From positions 62,001 to 126,000 of the forward strand of contig CAMYJT010000001.1 of NCBI GenBank assembly GCA_947258785.1: a DNA stretch of 64,000 bases. Direction: 5' to 3'. The notes below the pieces were generated by a model. It worked only from the letters and a program-made list of their open reading frames with translations. It was not told the DNA's origin and ran no database searches. The first letter of the stretch is position 1. Each line of letters starts with the position of its first letter. Shown in pieces: positions 27,231 to 35,720 of this stretch. The translations under genes were made by a program, and so were the position numbers. The DNA is from an uncultured Gammaproteobacteria bacterium (GTDB taxonomy: Bacteria; Pseudomonadota; Gammaproteobacteria; Arenicellales; JAANXG01).

Positions 27231-27914
27231 ATGTTTAAACCGATAATCACTGCGGCCGCCCTGGCCCTGGGTGTGACACTGAGCACGGCGCATGCCGCGG
27301 AAGAGGCCACCCAACCCGAGCAACCGTCAACGACGGTCCCGAATCCCTTCGACCCGAACAGCTGGACCAGCGCCTTCAGCGGTCAGGGCGAAGGCGGCAA
27401 CTTCAACTGGTTCGATCCCAACGCCTGGGGCATGGGCGGCGCCGCTCAGACATCGTTCCAGTTCAACCCCGCCCATCCCGCCGGATGGATGATGTGGGTT
27501 GACCCCACGACGCACGTTTCGGCGCACATGGCTTTCGCGAATCCGGCGACTTACGCCCAGTTCATGCAGCCTCAGTTTTGGATGCAGTTTGCCAATCCTA
27601 ACAATTGGATGGCGTGGATGAATCCGGCCTCTTATTCGGCGCTGTTCAACCCCGCAACCTACGCCTACTGGATGAATCCGTCGGCCTATGTCCACGCCTT
27701 CAATCCGGGTACGTACACAGCGGCGCTGAACCCCGCCAATTACATGGCCTTCATAAATCCGATGACTTATCTGTCGTGGATGAATCCAGCTGCCTACACC
27801 CTCCCCACCGGAGAGGACAACGCTGCGGCCATCAACTGGTTCGATCCGTCGACTTGGGCCAGTATGGTCCCCGGCCAGGCGACCGGGCAGCAGCCCGCCG
27901 AGGAGACGAAGTAA
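27231..27914 (+). CDS. Secreted protein with tandem nine-residue N-P-x-x-Y repeats
   Basis: A 227-residue exported protein of no family I recognise. A clean signal peptide ends at about AHA-AEE (residues 1-22). The mature part is rich in Asn, Pro, Trp, Tyr, Met and Ala with almost no charge. Residues 130-192 are seven exact nine-residue units (for example FNPATYAYW, MNPSAYVHA, LNPANYMAF), consensus hydrophobic-N-P-x-x-Y-x-x-x. Degenerate copies precede them, and FDPNSW, FDPNAW and FDPSTW cap both ends. This looks like a structural or assembly repeat protein, possibly an envelope or granule coat. GAGGAG precedes the ATG by 10 bases; a TTG at 27225 is an alternative. A strong terminator follows. 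Confidence 0.8.
   Translation: MFKPIITAAALALGVTLSTAHAAEEATQPEQPSTTVPNPFDPNSWTSAFSGQGEGGNFNWFDPNAWGMGGAAQTSFQFNPAHPAGWMMWVDPTTHVSAHMAFANPATYAQFMQPQFWMQFANPNNWMAWMNPASYSALFNPATYAYWMNPSAYVHAFNPGTYTAALNPANYMAFINPMTYLSWMNPAAYTLPTGEDNAAAINWFDPSTWASMVPGQATGQQPAEETK
27618..27806 (+). repeat. Seven tandem 27-bp coding repeats
   Basis: Seven consecutive 27-base units encode the nine-residue N-P-x-x-Y repeats of the secreted protein. The units start at 27618 and each following one is 27 bases on. DNA similarity between units is lower than protein similarity, indicating an old expansion kept by selection rather than a recent slippage. Confidence 0.8.
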
Positions 27915-27953
27915 CTCCGGCGCTGCCGCTGCGCGTTCAGCCAGTTTAAGTCA

Positions 27954-27984
27954 ACGGGCAAGCCTCGCGCTTGCCCGTTTTTTT
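27954..27984 (+). terminator. Rho-independent terminator after the repeat protein gene
   Basis: A 10-bp perfect stem (ACGGGCAAGC / GCTTGCCCGT, 27954-27963 with 27969-27978), a 5-base loop and a run of seven T (27978-27984). It is 40 bases after the repeat protein stop and just touches the 3' end of the converging SDR gene. Confidence 0.92.
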
Positions 27985-28936
27985 ATGGTGTTGACCGACG
28001 CCCATCGTCGCCGGCGGCCCGGATGGCACGCAATCCGCTGTAGAGGTCCGGATATTCCAGGCACACGCCGAGCTGCTCGACAATTTTGTCGTTGCACAAG
28101 CGGCGCGACTCCCCCAAATAACTGAGCATAGCCGTCGTCAACCGTTTTTGGGCCTCCTGCATGGTAATCACCGGCGGACTCGGCAAGCCAAACACATCGG
28201 CCACCGCGTTGAAGTACTGCGTCAAGGTGCCCGGGACACCGTCACTGACATTGTAGACTTCGCCCCCGCGTCCGCGCTCGGCCGCTGCTATACAGGTCTG
28301 CACCAGGTCATCCACATGAACACGATTGGTGTAGGGACACTCAGGCTCACGCACCACTGGTGTTCCGGCGCGCAGCCGGTCGAATGGAAGGCGCCCCGGT
28401 CCGTAGATGCCTGCCGCACGCAGCACTACCACCGGGACTCCATGCGCAGCTCCCCACACCATGGCCACCCGTTCGGCATCCACGCGCCGCCGCGCCCGGT
28501 CCACGCTGGGCTTGAGGGTAGACGTTTCATCGACCCAACGGCCTTGATGATCACCATAAACCCCGGTGGTGCTCATGAGAATGACCTTCTCCGGTGGGTG
28601 CAAGATGCGGATCGAATTGACGAAATTCCTCGACCAGGGGTCGTTCCGCCCCGATCGCGGCGGCGGCGCCAGATAGTAGACGAGCCGCCCGTCCAAGTTC
28701 AGGCGCCGCAGGCTCCAGATGTCCGCGAGATCCCCCGGCACCGGATGGACACCGAGCGCTGTTAACCGATTTACGCTCCGGTCACTGCGCGCCAGCGCCG
28801 CAACAGCGACGCCGCGCGCCAGCCACGCCTTGGCCAAGCGCGCGCCAAGGTACCCGCAGCCGACAATGAACACGCCCCGTTCCACCCAGTCATCCACTCC
28901 GGAACGAACACCCGCCGGCGCCGAATTGCCGTTCAT
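27983..28936 (-). CDS. NAD-dependent epimerase/dehydratase family (SDR) protein
   Basis: A 317-residue extended short-chain dehydrogenase-like protein. The Rossmann loop VGCGYLGARLA is near residue 24, the STTGVYGDHQG segment holds the S/T and Y of the active site region, and YGPGR and NRVHVDDLVQTCI are typical of YeeZ-like and epimerase-like members. The substrate is unknown. I start at the ATG at 28936; an upstream start at 28981 is possible. Its 3' end abuts the terminator of the converging repeat-protein gene. Confidence 0.83.
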   Translation of the reverse strand: MNGNSAPAGVRSGVDDWVERGVFIVGCGYLGARLAKAWLARGVAVAALARSDRSVNRLTALGVHPVPGDLADIWSLRRLNLDGRLVYYLAPPPRSGRNDPWSRNFVNSIRILHPPEKVILMSTTGVYGDHQGRWVDETSTLKPSVDRARRRVDAERVAMVWGAAHGVPVVVLRAAGIYGPGRLPFDRLRAGTPVVREPECPYTNRVHVDDLVQTCIAAAERGRGGEVYNVSDGVPGTLTQYFNAVADVFGLPSPPVITMQEAQKRLTTAMLSYLGESRRLCNDKIVEQLGVCLEYPDLYSGLRAIRAAGDDGRRSTP

Positions 28937-29050
28937 TCGATCGGGATCACACCTTGCCACGCCGCCCGGATCTTGTGGCACGGCACCGGCGCTTGTATGG
29001 TATTTAGGCCACGAACCGGTTCCTCCACGGGCCTGACGACATTTACACGC

Positions 29051-29374
29051 ATGCTTAACATCTTGATCATTGTAACCGGCCTGATCTCGTTCATTGCGCT
29101 GAATCTATCAGTGCCAGTCCAGGCTGACGATTACGAAGCCGGCGAACGTGCCGTCGCCAGCGGCGACTATGACAATGCATTAAAAATTCTTCGCCCGCTG
29201 GCGGAGCAGGGACATCAAGCCGCCCAATTTCAGCTTGGCATAATGTACGACAACGGACTCGGGGTTTACCAGGACGACGCCACAGCCGAATATTGGTATG
29301 ACCAGGCCTGCCCGACTAATACATCGGACGGCACCGGATCGCCCATGCGCGGGCTTACCGCTGAAGAACGCTAG
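29051..29374 (+). CDS. Short Sel1-repeat secreted protein, probably truncated
   Basis: A 107-residue product with a signal peptide (MLNILIIVTGLISFIALNLS, processed near VQA-DDY) followed by one Sel1/TPR-like unit: YDNALKILRPLAEQGHQAAQ and FQLGIMYDNGLGVYQDD, then AEYWYDQA. Homology stops there and an unrelated 21-residue tail ends in a TAG that belongs to the dispersed repeat at 29371. Sel1 proteins normally contain several units, so this copy has probably lost its 3' part. Sel1 repeats mediate protein contacts. Confidence 0.65.
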   Translation: MLNILIIVTGLISFIALNLSVPVQADDYEAGERAVASGDYDNALKILRPLAEQGHQAAQFQLGIMYDNGLGVYQDDATAEYWYDQACPTNTSDGTGSPMRGLTAEER

Positions 29375-29395
29375 CTTGCATATTGCACTGGGGCG
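29371..29395 (+). repeat. Copy 2 of the 25-bp dispersed repeat, with an adjoining inverted repeat
   Basis: Matches 4471-4495 at 21 of 25 positions. GCACTGGGGCG (29385-29395) and CGCTCCAGTGC (29435-29445) form an imperfect inverted repeat (10 of 11) in the short gap between the convergent Sel1 and antiporter genes. The TAG stop of the Sel1 gene lies within the repeat. Confidence 0.5.
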
Positions 29396-29458
29396 TCCCG
29401 CCCTTATCTGGGGTGCACAGTTGGCTTTGCATGGCGCTCCAGTGCGGCGTCAAGCAGC

Positions 29459-30628
29459 TCAATCCCGTCTCAGCCGGTCGGAGACCGCGATCGGTGTCGG
29501 GAATCGCAACACAACCAGGTACGACGAGCCGATGAATGTCAACAGCGTCGCCACCTGGATCAGATAAGCCGCGGAGCCGTCAATGACCAAGGCCTCGGTG
29601 GCCATGAACGCGATCAGCAGCGAAAACTCGCTCATTTGCCCCAGTCGCCATCCCGTTTCCCAGGCCAGCTTTTCGGACTCCGCCACTCTGACGAGCATAA
29701 ACTTGAACACCACCGGCTTTACTACCAGCAGTGCGCCAGCGAGGATAATCGCCGGAACCCAGATTGTCTTGATGACAAAAAAATTCAATCCGGCCCCGAG
29801 TGCGAAAAAAAACATCACCAGGAAAAAATCGCGTAAGGGTTTGAGGCTCTCGGCGATGTAGCGCGCGATGGGACTCGTGGCTACAGCAATACCGGCGACG
29901 AACGCGCCTATTTCGCGTGACAGGCCGACGGCATGAGCCAACTCAGCGATGCCCAAACACCAACCGATAGTCAACAAGAAAACGTACTCCTGAATCTTGT
30001 CGAAAGCCCGGAAAAGTCTCAGCAGCACGTAACGCTCCAACAAAAACGCGAAGCCGATGAGCGCCGGCAACGCCAGCAGCAATAGAGCGATTTCGGAGAC
30101 GGGGACGTCGCCACGACTGACCCCTTGCAACACGAGCAGTACGACAATGGCGATAAGATCCTGGAGCAACAGTACACTGATGATTACCTCGCCCATGTGC
30201 CGGTGATGCAGAACAGTGGTCGGCAGCAGCTTAAGACCGATAATGGTGCTCGAAAACATGGCGGACATCCCGACCACAACACTGTCCCCAAATTCGAAGC
30301 CGAACGAGTAGGCTATTCCCCAGCCGATCAAACCGAACACCAGAGACGTCACCAACGTCACCATGGTCGTCTCACGCAATAGCTGAACGAGCTTCTGTGG
30401 GTACAGGTTCAGACCCAACAGAAACAGCAGAAAAATGATTCCGACGTTGGCAATGTCCTGAATCAGTCCCGGGTCGGACACCATCGCCAAACCCCAGGGA
30501 CCGAGGATTGCGCCCAGTACGATGTAGCCGATGAGCAGCGCCTGGCGGGCGTATAATGCGAGGGTGGCGGTGATCGCCGCACCGGTGAAGATCAGAAAGA
30601 TCGAAAAAAAGATTGATTCTTGAGTCAT
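29459..30628 (-). CDS. CPA2-family cation:proton antiporter (KefB-like membrane domain)
   Basis: A 389-residue polytopic membrane protein with about 12 hydrophobic segments. YIVLGAILGPWGL near residue 34, FLLGLNLYP near 69 and LLLQDLIAIVVLLVL near 153 are typical of monovalent cation:proton antiporter-2 proteins. It lacks the C-terminal RCK/TrkA nucleotide-binding domain of KefB and KefC, so it is the short form. Likely role is Na+ or K+ for H+ exchange. It appears monocistronic and converges on the Sel1 gene. Confidence 0.88.
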   Translation of the reverse strand: MTQESIFFSIFLIFTGAAITATLALYARQALLIGYIVLGAILGPWGLAMVSDPGLIQDIANVGIIFLLFLLGLNLYPQKLVQLLRETTMVTLVTSLVFGLIGWGIAYSFGFEFGDSVVVGMSAMFSSTIIGLKLLPTTVLHHRHMGEVIISVLLLQDLIAIVVLLVLQGVSRGDVPVSEIALLLLALPALIGFAFLLERYVLLRLFRAFDKIQEYVFLLTIGWCLGIAELAHAVGLSREIGAFVAGIAVATSPIARYIAESLKPLRDFFLVMFFFALGAGLNFFVIKTIWVPAIILAGALLVVKPVVFKFMLVRVAESEKLAWETGWRLGQMSEFSLLIAFMATEALVIDGSAAYLIQVATLLTFIGSSYLVVLRFPTPIAVSDRLRRD

Positions 30629-30745
30629 TCCGATGCTGCGCGTGACCGGCTACTCAACATGCCGTTCAACGGTAAATTCCCCGGCCGGCGGCGGACGCCG
30701 GTAAATATGTTCTGCGGAATCGCGATTGAATGGAGGCTTATCCGT

Positions 30746-31345
30746 TCAGCTTGCCGCGGCGAAATAATCCGGTTCGTTGCCCGATTTCCATTTGATGTTA
30801 CACCCCATGCTTGGAATCTGGTCACCCGGCACCGGCGCCTCCGCCAGCACTGCAGTCACCGCGCGCCGCAGATCGCTGCCGGTCACCGGCTCCGAGTTCC
30901 TGGGCCGGGCCGAATCAAATTGCCCCCGGTAGGCCAGATCGCCGTTGCGGTCGAACAGATAGAAATCCGGCGTACATGCAGCCTGATAAGCCTTGGCGAC
31001 CTGTTGGGTTTCGTCGTAGAGATACGGAAACGTGAAGCCATATTGTCTTGCCGCTTCGGACATCTTCTCCGGACCATCGTCTGCGTGGCTGCCGACATCG
31101 TTGGAGCTGATCGCCACGGCCACCAGTCCTTGTTCCTGGAATTCCTTGATAAAACGTACCAGTTGGTCGCGAATGTGCACCACATACGGACAATGGTTGC
31201 ACATGAAAACGATCAGTAAGGCCCTGGCCCCGGCAACGTCGGACAATGAGACAATATCGCCGCCGTACTGTGGGTTGGTGTTGGGAAGACTGAAATCCAC
31301 CGCCGGCGTCCCCAGCTCCAGCATGGTTGAAAGCGTATGTGCCAC
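30746..31345 (-). CDS. Thioredoxin-fold protein of the AhpC/TSA-like family
   Basis: A 199-residue cytoplasmic protein. PAVDFSLPNTN near residue 13, IVFMCNHCPYVVHIRDQLVRF with the N-H-C-P-Y motif near residue 47 and ACTPDFYLFDRNGDLAYRG near 125 define the small family of redoxin-like proteins annotated as thioredoxin family proteins. The single Cys of the motif points to a peroxiredoxin-like or thiol role, not a CxxC disulfide reductase. I choose the GTG at 31345: AGGAGG overlaps the first GTG (31351) but is five bases from the second. Confidence 0.82.
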   Translation of the reverse strand: MAHTLSTMLELGTPAVDFSLPNTNPQYGGDIVSLSDVAGARALLIVFMCNHCPYVVHIRDQLVRFIKEFQEQGLVAVAISSNDVGSHADDGPEKMSEAARQYGFTFPYLYDETQQVAKAYQAACTPDFYLFDRNGDLAYRGQFDSARPRNSEPVTGSDLRRAVTAVLAEAPVPGDQIPSMGCNIKWKSGNEPDYFAAAS

Positions 31346-31446
31346 GGGCACCTCCTATCTGCGCAATGACCTGTAATACCGCACAAAATAATATCACAAT
31401 GGCTGGACTCCGATCGGGTGGTACAGGCGGCTGCTGGGCATTGACA

Positions 31447-32058
31447 TCACCCGCTTGCCCAATCCAAACCCAGCACTCGGAACAGCGACCCGATAAATCG
31501 ATGTGTTAATCCCCAGACGATCTGCTCCGGATTATCGGTCACCCGGATGCCGGGGAACCGTTCTGCCGGGGCAAGCGGGTGGCCCACCTGGACGACCCGA
31601 TTGTCATCGAAGAACCTACTCATCGGTATCCAGACCACGTCGCGCACCTCATAGTTTGGACAGGGATCGAACGACCGGCGGACGGCGTACAGAAATGCAG
31701 ACACGATTATGCCCTGGACGTGTCCGCGATGGCGGCCCTGCAGGTCATCGAGACGGCCCATACAACTGGACCCACCGAGGCTCAACCCGATCTCCTCCTG
31801 GGTCTCGCGCTGTGCCGCCGCGCGGGCGCTGGCGTCCTTGTATTCCAGCATTCCGCCGGGAAACCCCATCTGTCCAGACCATGGGTCCCGCGGATTTCGG
31901 GCGCGCTCGATGAGCAGCATTTCGGCCACATCCCGCTGCTCCCTGAGGAGCATCGCCACTGCTGCCCGACGATGATCACAATCAGGGAGCCGCTGCGGCG
32001 TGTAGTGCGCCAGCTTCCGCTGAATGTCGAGCAAGGTCAATGGAAGCCGATCAGCCAT
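31447..32058 (-). CDS. NUDIX CoA pyrophosphatase (NudL-like)
   Basis: A 203-residue NUDIX hydrolase. The box runs from GMLEYKDASARAAAQRETQEE into EEIG, preceded by the family motif SGQMGFPGG. ERARNPRDPWSGQ near the N-terminal half is the UPF0035 CoA-pyrophosphatase signature. It would cut CoA and its derivatives to phosphopantetheine and 3',5'-ADP. The start overlaps the upstream permease gene by 8 bases, indicating a two-gene unit. Confidence 0.9.
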   Translation of the reverse strand: MADRLPLTLLDIQRKLAHYTPQRLPDCDHRRAAVAMLLREQRDVAEMLLIERARNPRDPWSGQMGFPGGMLEYKDASARAAAQRETQEEIGLSLGGSSCMGRLDDLQGRHRGHVQGIIVSAFLYAVRRSFDPCPNYEVRDVVWIPMSRFFDDNRVVQVGHPLAPAERFPGIRVTDNPEQIVWGLTHRFIGSLFRVLGLDWASG

Positions 32059-32806
32059 ACGCGTCCGCGACCATCTTGAGCGCTGCGATGACCAACACTC
32101 CGCCCAGCACCCGCTGAAGGGTGGTTGGGGCGCTGCGTCTGGACAGGATCGATATCCCCAACACAGTGCCGACGACGGCGGCCGCCACCAGCCACTGGAT
32201 ACCGGGAGGAGCCGGCTGGCCGGAGAGAAAGTAGCCGAGTATGCCGGCCGTGGAGTTCACCCAGATGAAGCCGGCCGACAGCGCAAAAGCCTGATGCAGG
32301 GTGCTCCAACGGCACATCAGCAACAGCGGTCCCAGAAATATGCCGCCACCGACACCGGTAATACCGCTGACAAAGCCCAATACGGCTCCGGTTGGCAGGG
32401 TCACGTACCAGCTGGGCCGACGCAGGTCCTCCCCATCGATCGATTTCCAGAATAATCGAAGCGCGGCGATCAGCAGCGCCAGCGCCACCAGGAGCCGGTA
32501 GCCACTGGAGTGCAGCGTCAGCGCACCGCCGAGTACAGCCAGGGGAACCGATGTTGTGGCGAACGGCCAGAACATCGACCACGCAAAATCCCCGCTGCGG
32601 TGATACCGGCGCCACACCAGAGTGGTTACGAAGATGTTCATGATCAAGGCCGCCGGCTTCATGTGCGCGGGTGCCACGCCGAACAGGGCCATTGCAGCCA
32701 GGTATCCGGAGCCGCCACCTTGCCCCACCGCAGAATAAAGTGCGGCAGCAACGGCGATGAGGACCAACAACCCCAAGGTGTGGCCATACTCTGTATGTTC
32801 CATCAT
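32051..32806 (-). CDS. TSUP-family (TauE/SafE) membrane permease
   Basis: A 251-residue polytopic protein with the two internal TauE/SafE halves: the N-terminal SAVGQGGGSGYLA and the second-half GFVSGITGVGGGIFLGPLLL. Members export sulfite, sulfoacetate or related organosulfur anions, or import them. Eight hydrophobic segments are visible. It overlaps the CoA pyrophosphatase gene and follows the spermidine-synthase-like gene by 36 bases on the same strand. The substrate is not predictable from sequence. Confidence 0.88.
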   Translation of the reverse strand: MMEHTEYGHTLGLLVLIAVAAALYSAVGQGGGSGYLAAMALFGVAPAHMKPAALIMNIFVTTLVWRRYHRSGDFAWSMFWPFATTSVPLAVLGGALTLHSSGYRLLVALALLIAALRLFWKSIDGEDLRRPSWYVTLPTGAVLGFVSGITGVGGGIFLGPLLLMCRWSTLHQAFALSAGFIWVNSTAGILGYFLSGQPAPPGIQWLVAAAVVGTVLGISILSRRSAPTTLQRVLGGVLVIAALKMVADAYG

Positions 32807-32842
32807 CGTCTGGATGTCGAAGAATGCGGATTTCGGTGGTCG

Positions 32843-35611
32843 TCAGACCGGCTGCAGACGCTGAAATCGCGCAAACATCCAAAAGGCCAGGGCGTAAATC
32901 GCGACCCCTGTCAGTAAGACCACAAAATAGCCGAACAAAAATGATAGGACCACCGACAGGAAGCCGCCGAAGACGGTAAAAAAACCATTCATCCCCCACG
33001 CCCAGGGAATGCCCGCCGGCTCAATCCGGCCCAATTTGCTGATCGCCAGCGGCAGCGGCATGCCCATGACCAGGCCGATCGGGAACAGCATCAACACGGC
33101 AACCGCTATACGTATCGGCAGCGGTTGGGCAAGAAACACGTGGAATATTTCGGCATACGTAGCGAGAAAACCGACCACCAGACCGAGCAGCAGTATGAAC
33201 ATAACAACCCAGCGCTTGTTTTCGGCGACCCGCAGCGGTTTAGTGAGCAGGCTGCCAATACCGGCGGAGAACAGCATGGCAAAAATTACCGTGGCGTAGG
33301 TATGCGTCGGGAAACCAATCAGTTTCTTGAACAGCTGTACGAAGGCCAACTCAATTATGATGAATCCGGCCCCCAAACAGGAAAAGTAAATTAGATAATA
33401 CTCCATGCCCAACCAGCGAGCACGGCCGCGGTTGGAATAAAACAATGGCACGAAAATAAACACCACGGTAAACAGCAATGAGATCATTCCCACGATAAAC
33501 AGGTTCACCCAGTCCGACGACAAAAACGGCAGAACCTGGGTGTTGAGAAAAAACTCCGTCCCGCCGTCCATGAACAGTGACCGCGCCGCCGACACTCGGC
33601 CGAGTTGTTTTCGTATCATCCCGAAGTAGGGATTGTCGTCGGTGACCGGCGACATGAGGTAGTCCGCCTGCGCAGCCAGACGCTCGGGGAACGGACCGTC
33701 GAGAAACTCGGCCGGGATGAGTCGCTGCCTGGAATCCAAGGGATGAAAGGCAATGACAAAGGGGGCGGGCCGGCTACGCAGGTCGATCACCGGATCGCCG
33801 TTCTCCCGCTGCCATACTGAAAACGCCTGATTCGAATCGGCGTTCTGCGACCTCAGCACTATCTGAATGGCCCGGTCTTTGACACCCGTCAGCGGCGGGT
33901 CGACGCCGACCTTGAGGTACTCATTGTCGTGGATTCCGGCTCCGGAAATTTGCGCCTTGAACACCAGGTTCCGGTCCTGAAGAATCTCGAGTTGTACGTC
34001 GTAGGCAAGCTGCGCCTGCAGATAAGTGGCCAGTTTGATGGCCACGGTATCCACGATGTCCTGCTTGGGGCGCAGTGTGAAGGTGAAGGGATGATTCTGA
34101 TACACCCGTGGCGAGGGGGTCAGAGTCTCTACCGGCTGCGGACCAAACCGGCCTCGATTCAGGTACTGATAGACTTCCGCTACTTCAGCCTCAGTCCATG
34201 GGCGCTTCTTGATCAGCACGGTGGGCAGGGTGTCGGGGTGCCAACGCTCCAGTACCAGCACGTGACGCGAAAAATCGCGATTGCCGAGCCTTTGCCACGC
34301 CTCCGCAGCGGTCGTTAACATGCGTGGAAAAATATGATGGTTGATCTGGATAATTCCGTCATCGCTGAGATGGGTGAAATATTCGACGTACGCCTCTACA
34401 GTCTGCAGGTACGCCGCACCCACCGCCCCTGAACCATCGGCGATGCTCGAGCTGGTGTGGTTGCTGAACATCTGGATCACATCGTACTGCTTATTACTCG
34501 CGCGCAGGAATGTACGTCCCTCACCGACCCGATACTCCACCAGCGGGTGGTTGAACACGTTGCCGCTGTAGGACGCGTATCGCGTCTTCGCCGCCTTGAT
34601 CATTTCACCGACCAGCTCAATGGCGTCGATGCGGCGGGCGCCGAATAATAGTGCCGCCTTGGTCTCGCCTCCGACCGCAGCGCCAATGATGAGGACCTCC
34701 GGTTGCCTGTCCCGCATCAAGTAATGGACTACGGAATTGATGCCAAAAAAGTATCCGTTCGGGTTACGGGACATCTCGCCGTGCAACTGCCCGAAATCAC
34801 CGTCGAATTGCTGAAGCCACGATCCCTGCTGACCACCGTCCAGGGCGAAGTTGTAGGCACCGGGATGATTAGCCAGGACGTCGAGTTTCGAAACCGGATC
34901 CCACCTGGAATAGTCGCGCATACCCCGCGTTATCCAGGTGTCAACACCTCGCTTGTCGGCGTGACCGCGGTACTCCAGGTAGCTGTCCCTGGTAGCCGGG
35001 TAGAAACTCAGGAACGCGCCGACCAGCACCACAACCGCCACTATCGCCAACCGCCGCACAAACAAACCGACGCCCAGCAGGGCCACTCCCGCCACCAGAA
35101 ACTGGATGCCGCCCGGACCGTAGGGCGCAATCAGCGGAATCAGCAACACACATCCCATGCCGGCCCCGACAAGATCGAAGAAGTACAGGGAATGCACCTG
35201 CGACGAGTAGTGGGTCAGGATCATCGTGATAATAACGCCGGCGATGAAGAACGGGGCAATCAGCGTCAGGTACATGCCCATCCAAGACGCAATCTGCACC
35301 GCCAGCACACTGCCGTCCATATTCAGCTTGAACGGCAACGCGTTCATCACCGGCAGAATCAACAGGGTCGTGACCGAAAAGCCAACCAGTAAAAACGGCA
35401 ACAGCCGCAACGCACGGTTCCGATCAATGGGCAGCACGTACAGATAAATGCCGCCCAGACCCAAGGCGAACACCGTCGCAGTCACTACAACATAACCCAT
35501 GGTGGAGGTAAGAATGACATCGAACACCCGTACCAGGCTCAGTTCCAGAACCAGCGTGCAGAACGCAACTAGGGCGATGGCGAAACGCAGTCGTATGATC
35601 GAAATATTCAC
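32843..35611 (-). CDS. Large membrane protein with spermidine-synthase-like methyltransferase-fold domain
   Basis: About 922 residues. An N-terminal block of roughly seven membrane segments is followed by a soluble Rossmann domain (about 290-500; VLIIGAAVGGETKAALLFGARRIDAIELVGE, then the acceptor-type loop YDVIQMFSNHTSSS), a further soluble part and a second membrane block at the C-terminus. This is the fused membrane spermine/spermidine synthase-like architecture, for which no substrate has been established in my knowledge. The longest frame would start at 35752 inside the RND gene; a GTG at 35611 with the first membrane segment right after it is more plausible. It belongs to the minus-strand run from the RND genes. 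Confidence 0.78.
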   Translation of the reverse strand: MNISIIRLRFAIALVAFCTLVLELSLVRVFDVILTSTMGYVVVTATVFALGLGGIYLYVLPIDRNRALRLLPFLLVGFSVTTLLILPVMNALPFKLNMDGSVLAVQIASWMGMYLTLIAPFFIAGVIITMILTHYSSQVHSLYFFDLVGAGMGCVLLIPLIAPYGPGGIQFLVAGVALLGVGLFVRRLAIVAVVVLVGAFLSFYPATRDSYLEYRGHADKRGVDTWITRGMRDYSRWDPVSKLDVLANHPGAYNFALDGGQQGSWLQQFDGDFGQLHGEMSRNPNGYFFGINSVVHYLMRDRQPEVLIIGAAVGGETKAALLFGARRIDAIELVGEMIKAAKTRYASYSGNVFNHPLVEYRVGEGRTFLRASNKQYDVIQMFSNHTSSSIADGSGAVGAAYLQTVEAYVEYFTHLSDDGIIQINHHIFPRMLTTAAEAWQRLGNRDFSRHVLVLERWHPDTLPTVLIKKRPWTEAEVAEVYQYLNRGRFGPQPVETLTPSPRVYQNHPFTFTLRPKQDIVDTVAIKLATYLQAQLAYDVQLEILQDRNLVFKAQISGAGIHDNEYLKVGVDPPLTGVKDRAIQIVLRSQNADSNQAFSVWQRENGDPVIDLRSRPAPFVIAFHPLDSRQRLIPAEFLDGPFPERLAAQADYLMSPVTDDNPYFGMIRKQLGRVSAARSLFMDGGTEFFLNTQVLPFLSSDWVNLFIVGMISLLFTVVFIFVPLFYSNRGRARWLGMEYYLIYFSCLGAGFIIIELAFVQLFKKLIGFPTHTYATVIFAMLFSAGIGSLLTKPLRVAENKRWVVMFILLLGLVVGFLATYAEIFHVFLAQPLPIRIAVAVLMLFPIGLVMGMPLPLAISKLGRIEPAGIPWAWGMNGFFTVFGGFLSVVLSFLFGYFVVLLTGVAIYALAFWMFARFQRLQPV

Positions 35612-35720
35612 GTACTGAGCTGAGAGTTTATGACCGAACGACTCTCGATCGATCGTTGTTGTTTCACGCGTGTATTGCCGCCGCGTCACATCTTTGGCCG
35701 GTCGGGCCCGAAGTACCGGA

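Noticed and set aside
27618..27806. 27-bp periodic repeats that might suggest a CRISPR-like array
   Set aside because: They have no spacers, are contiguous, keep the reading frame and encode a conserved peptide unit. It is a coding repeat.
32037..32999. A 320-residue minus-strand frame
   Set aside because: It overlaps the TSUP permease in another frame of the same strand; the permease has clear membrane helices and motifs.
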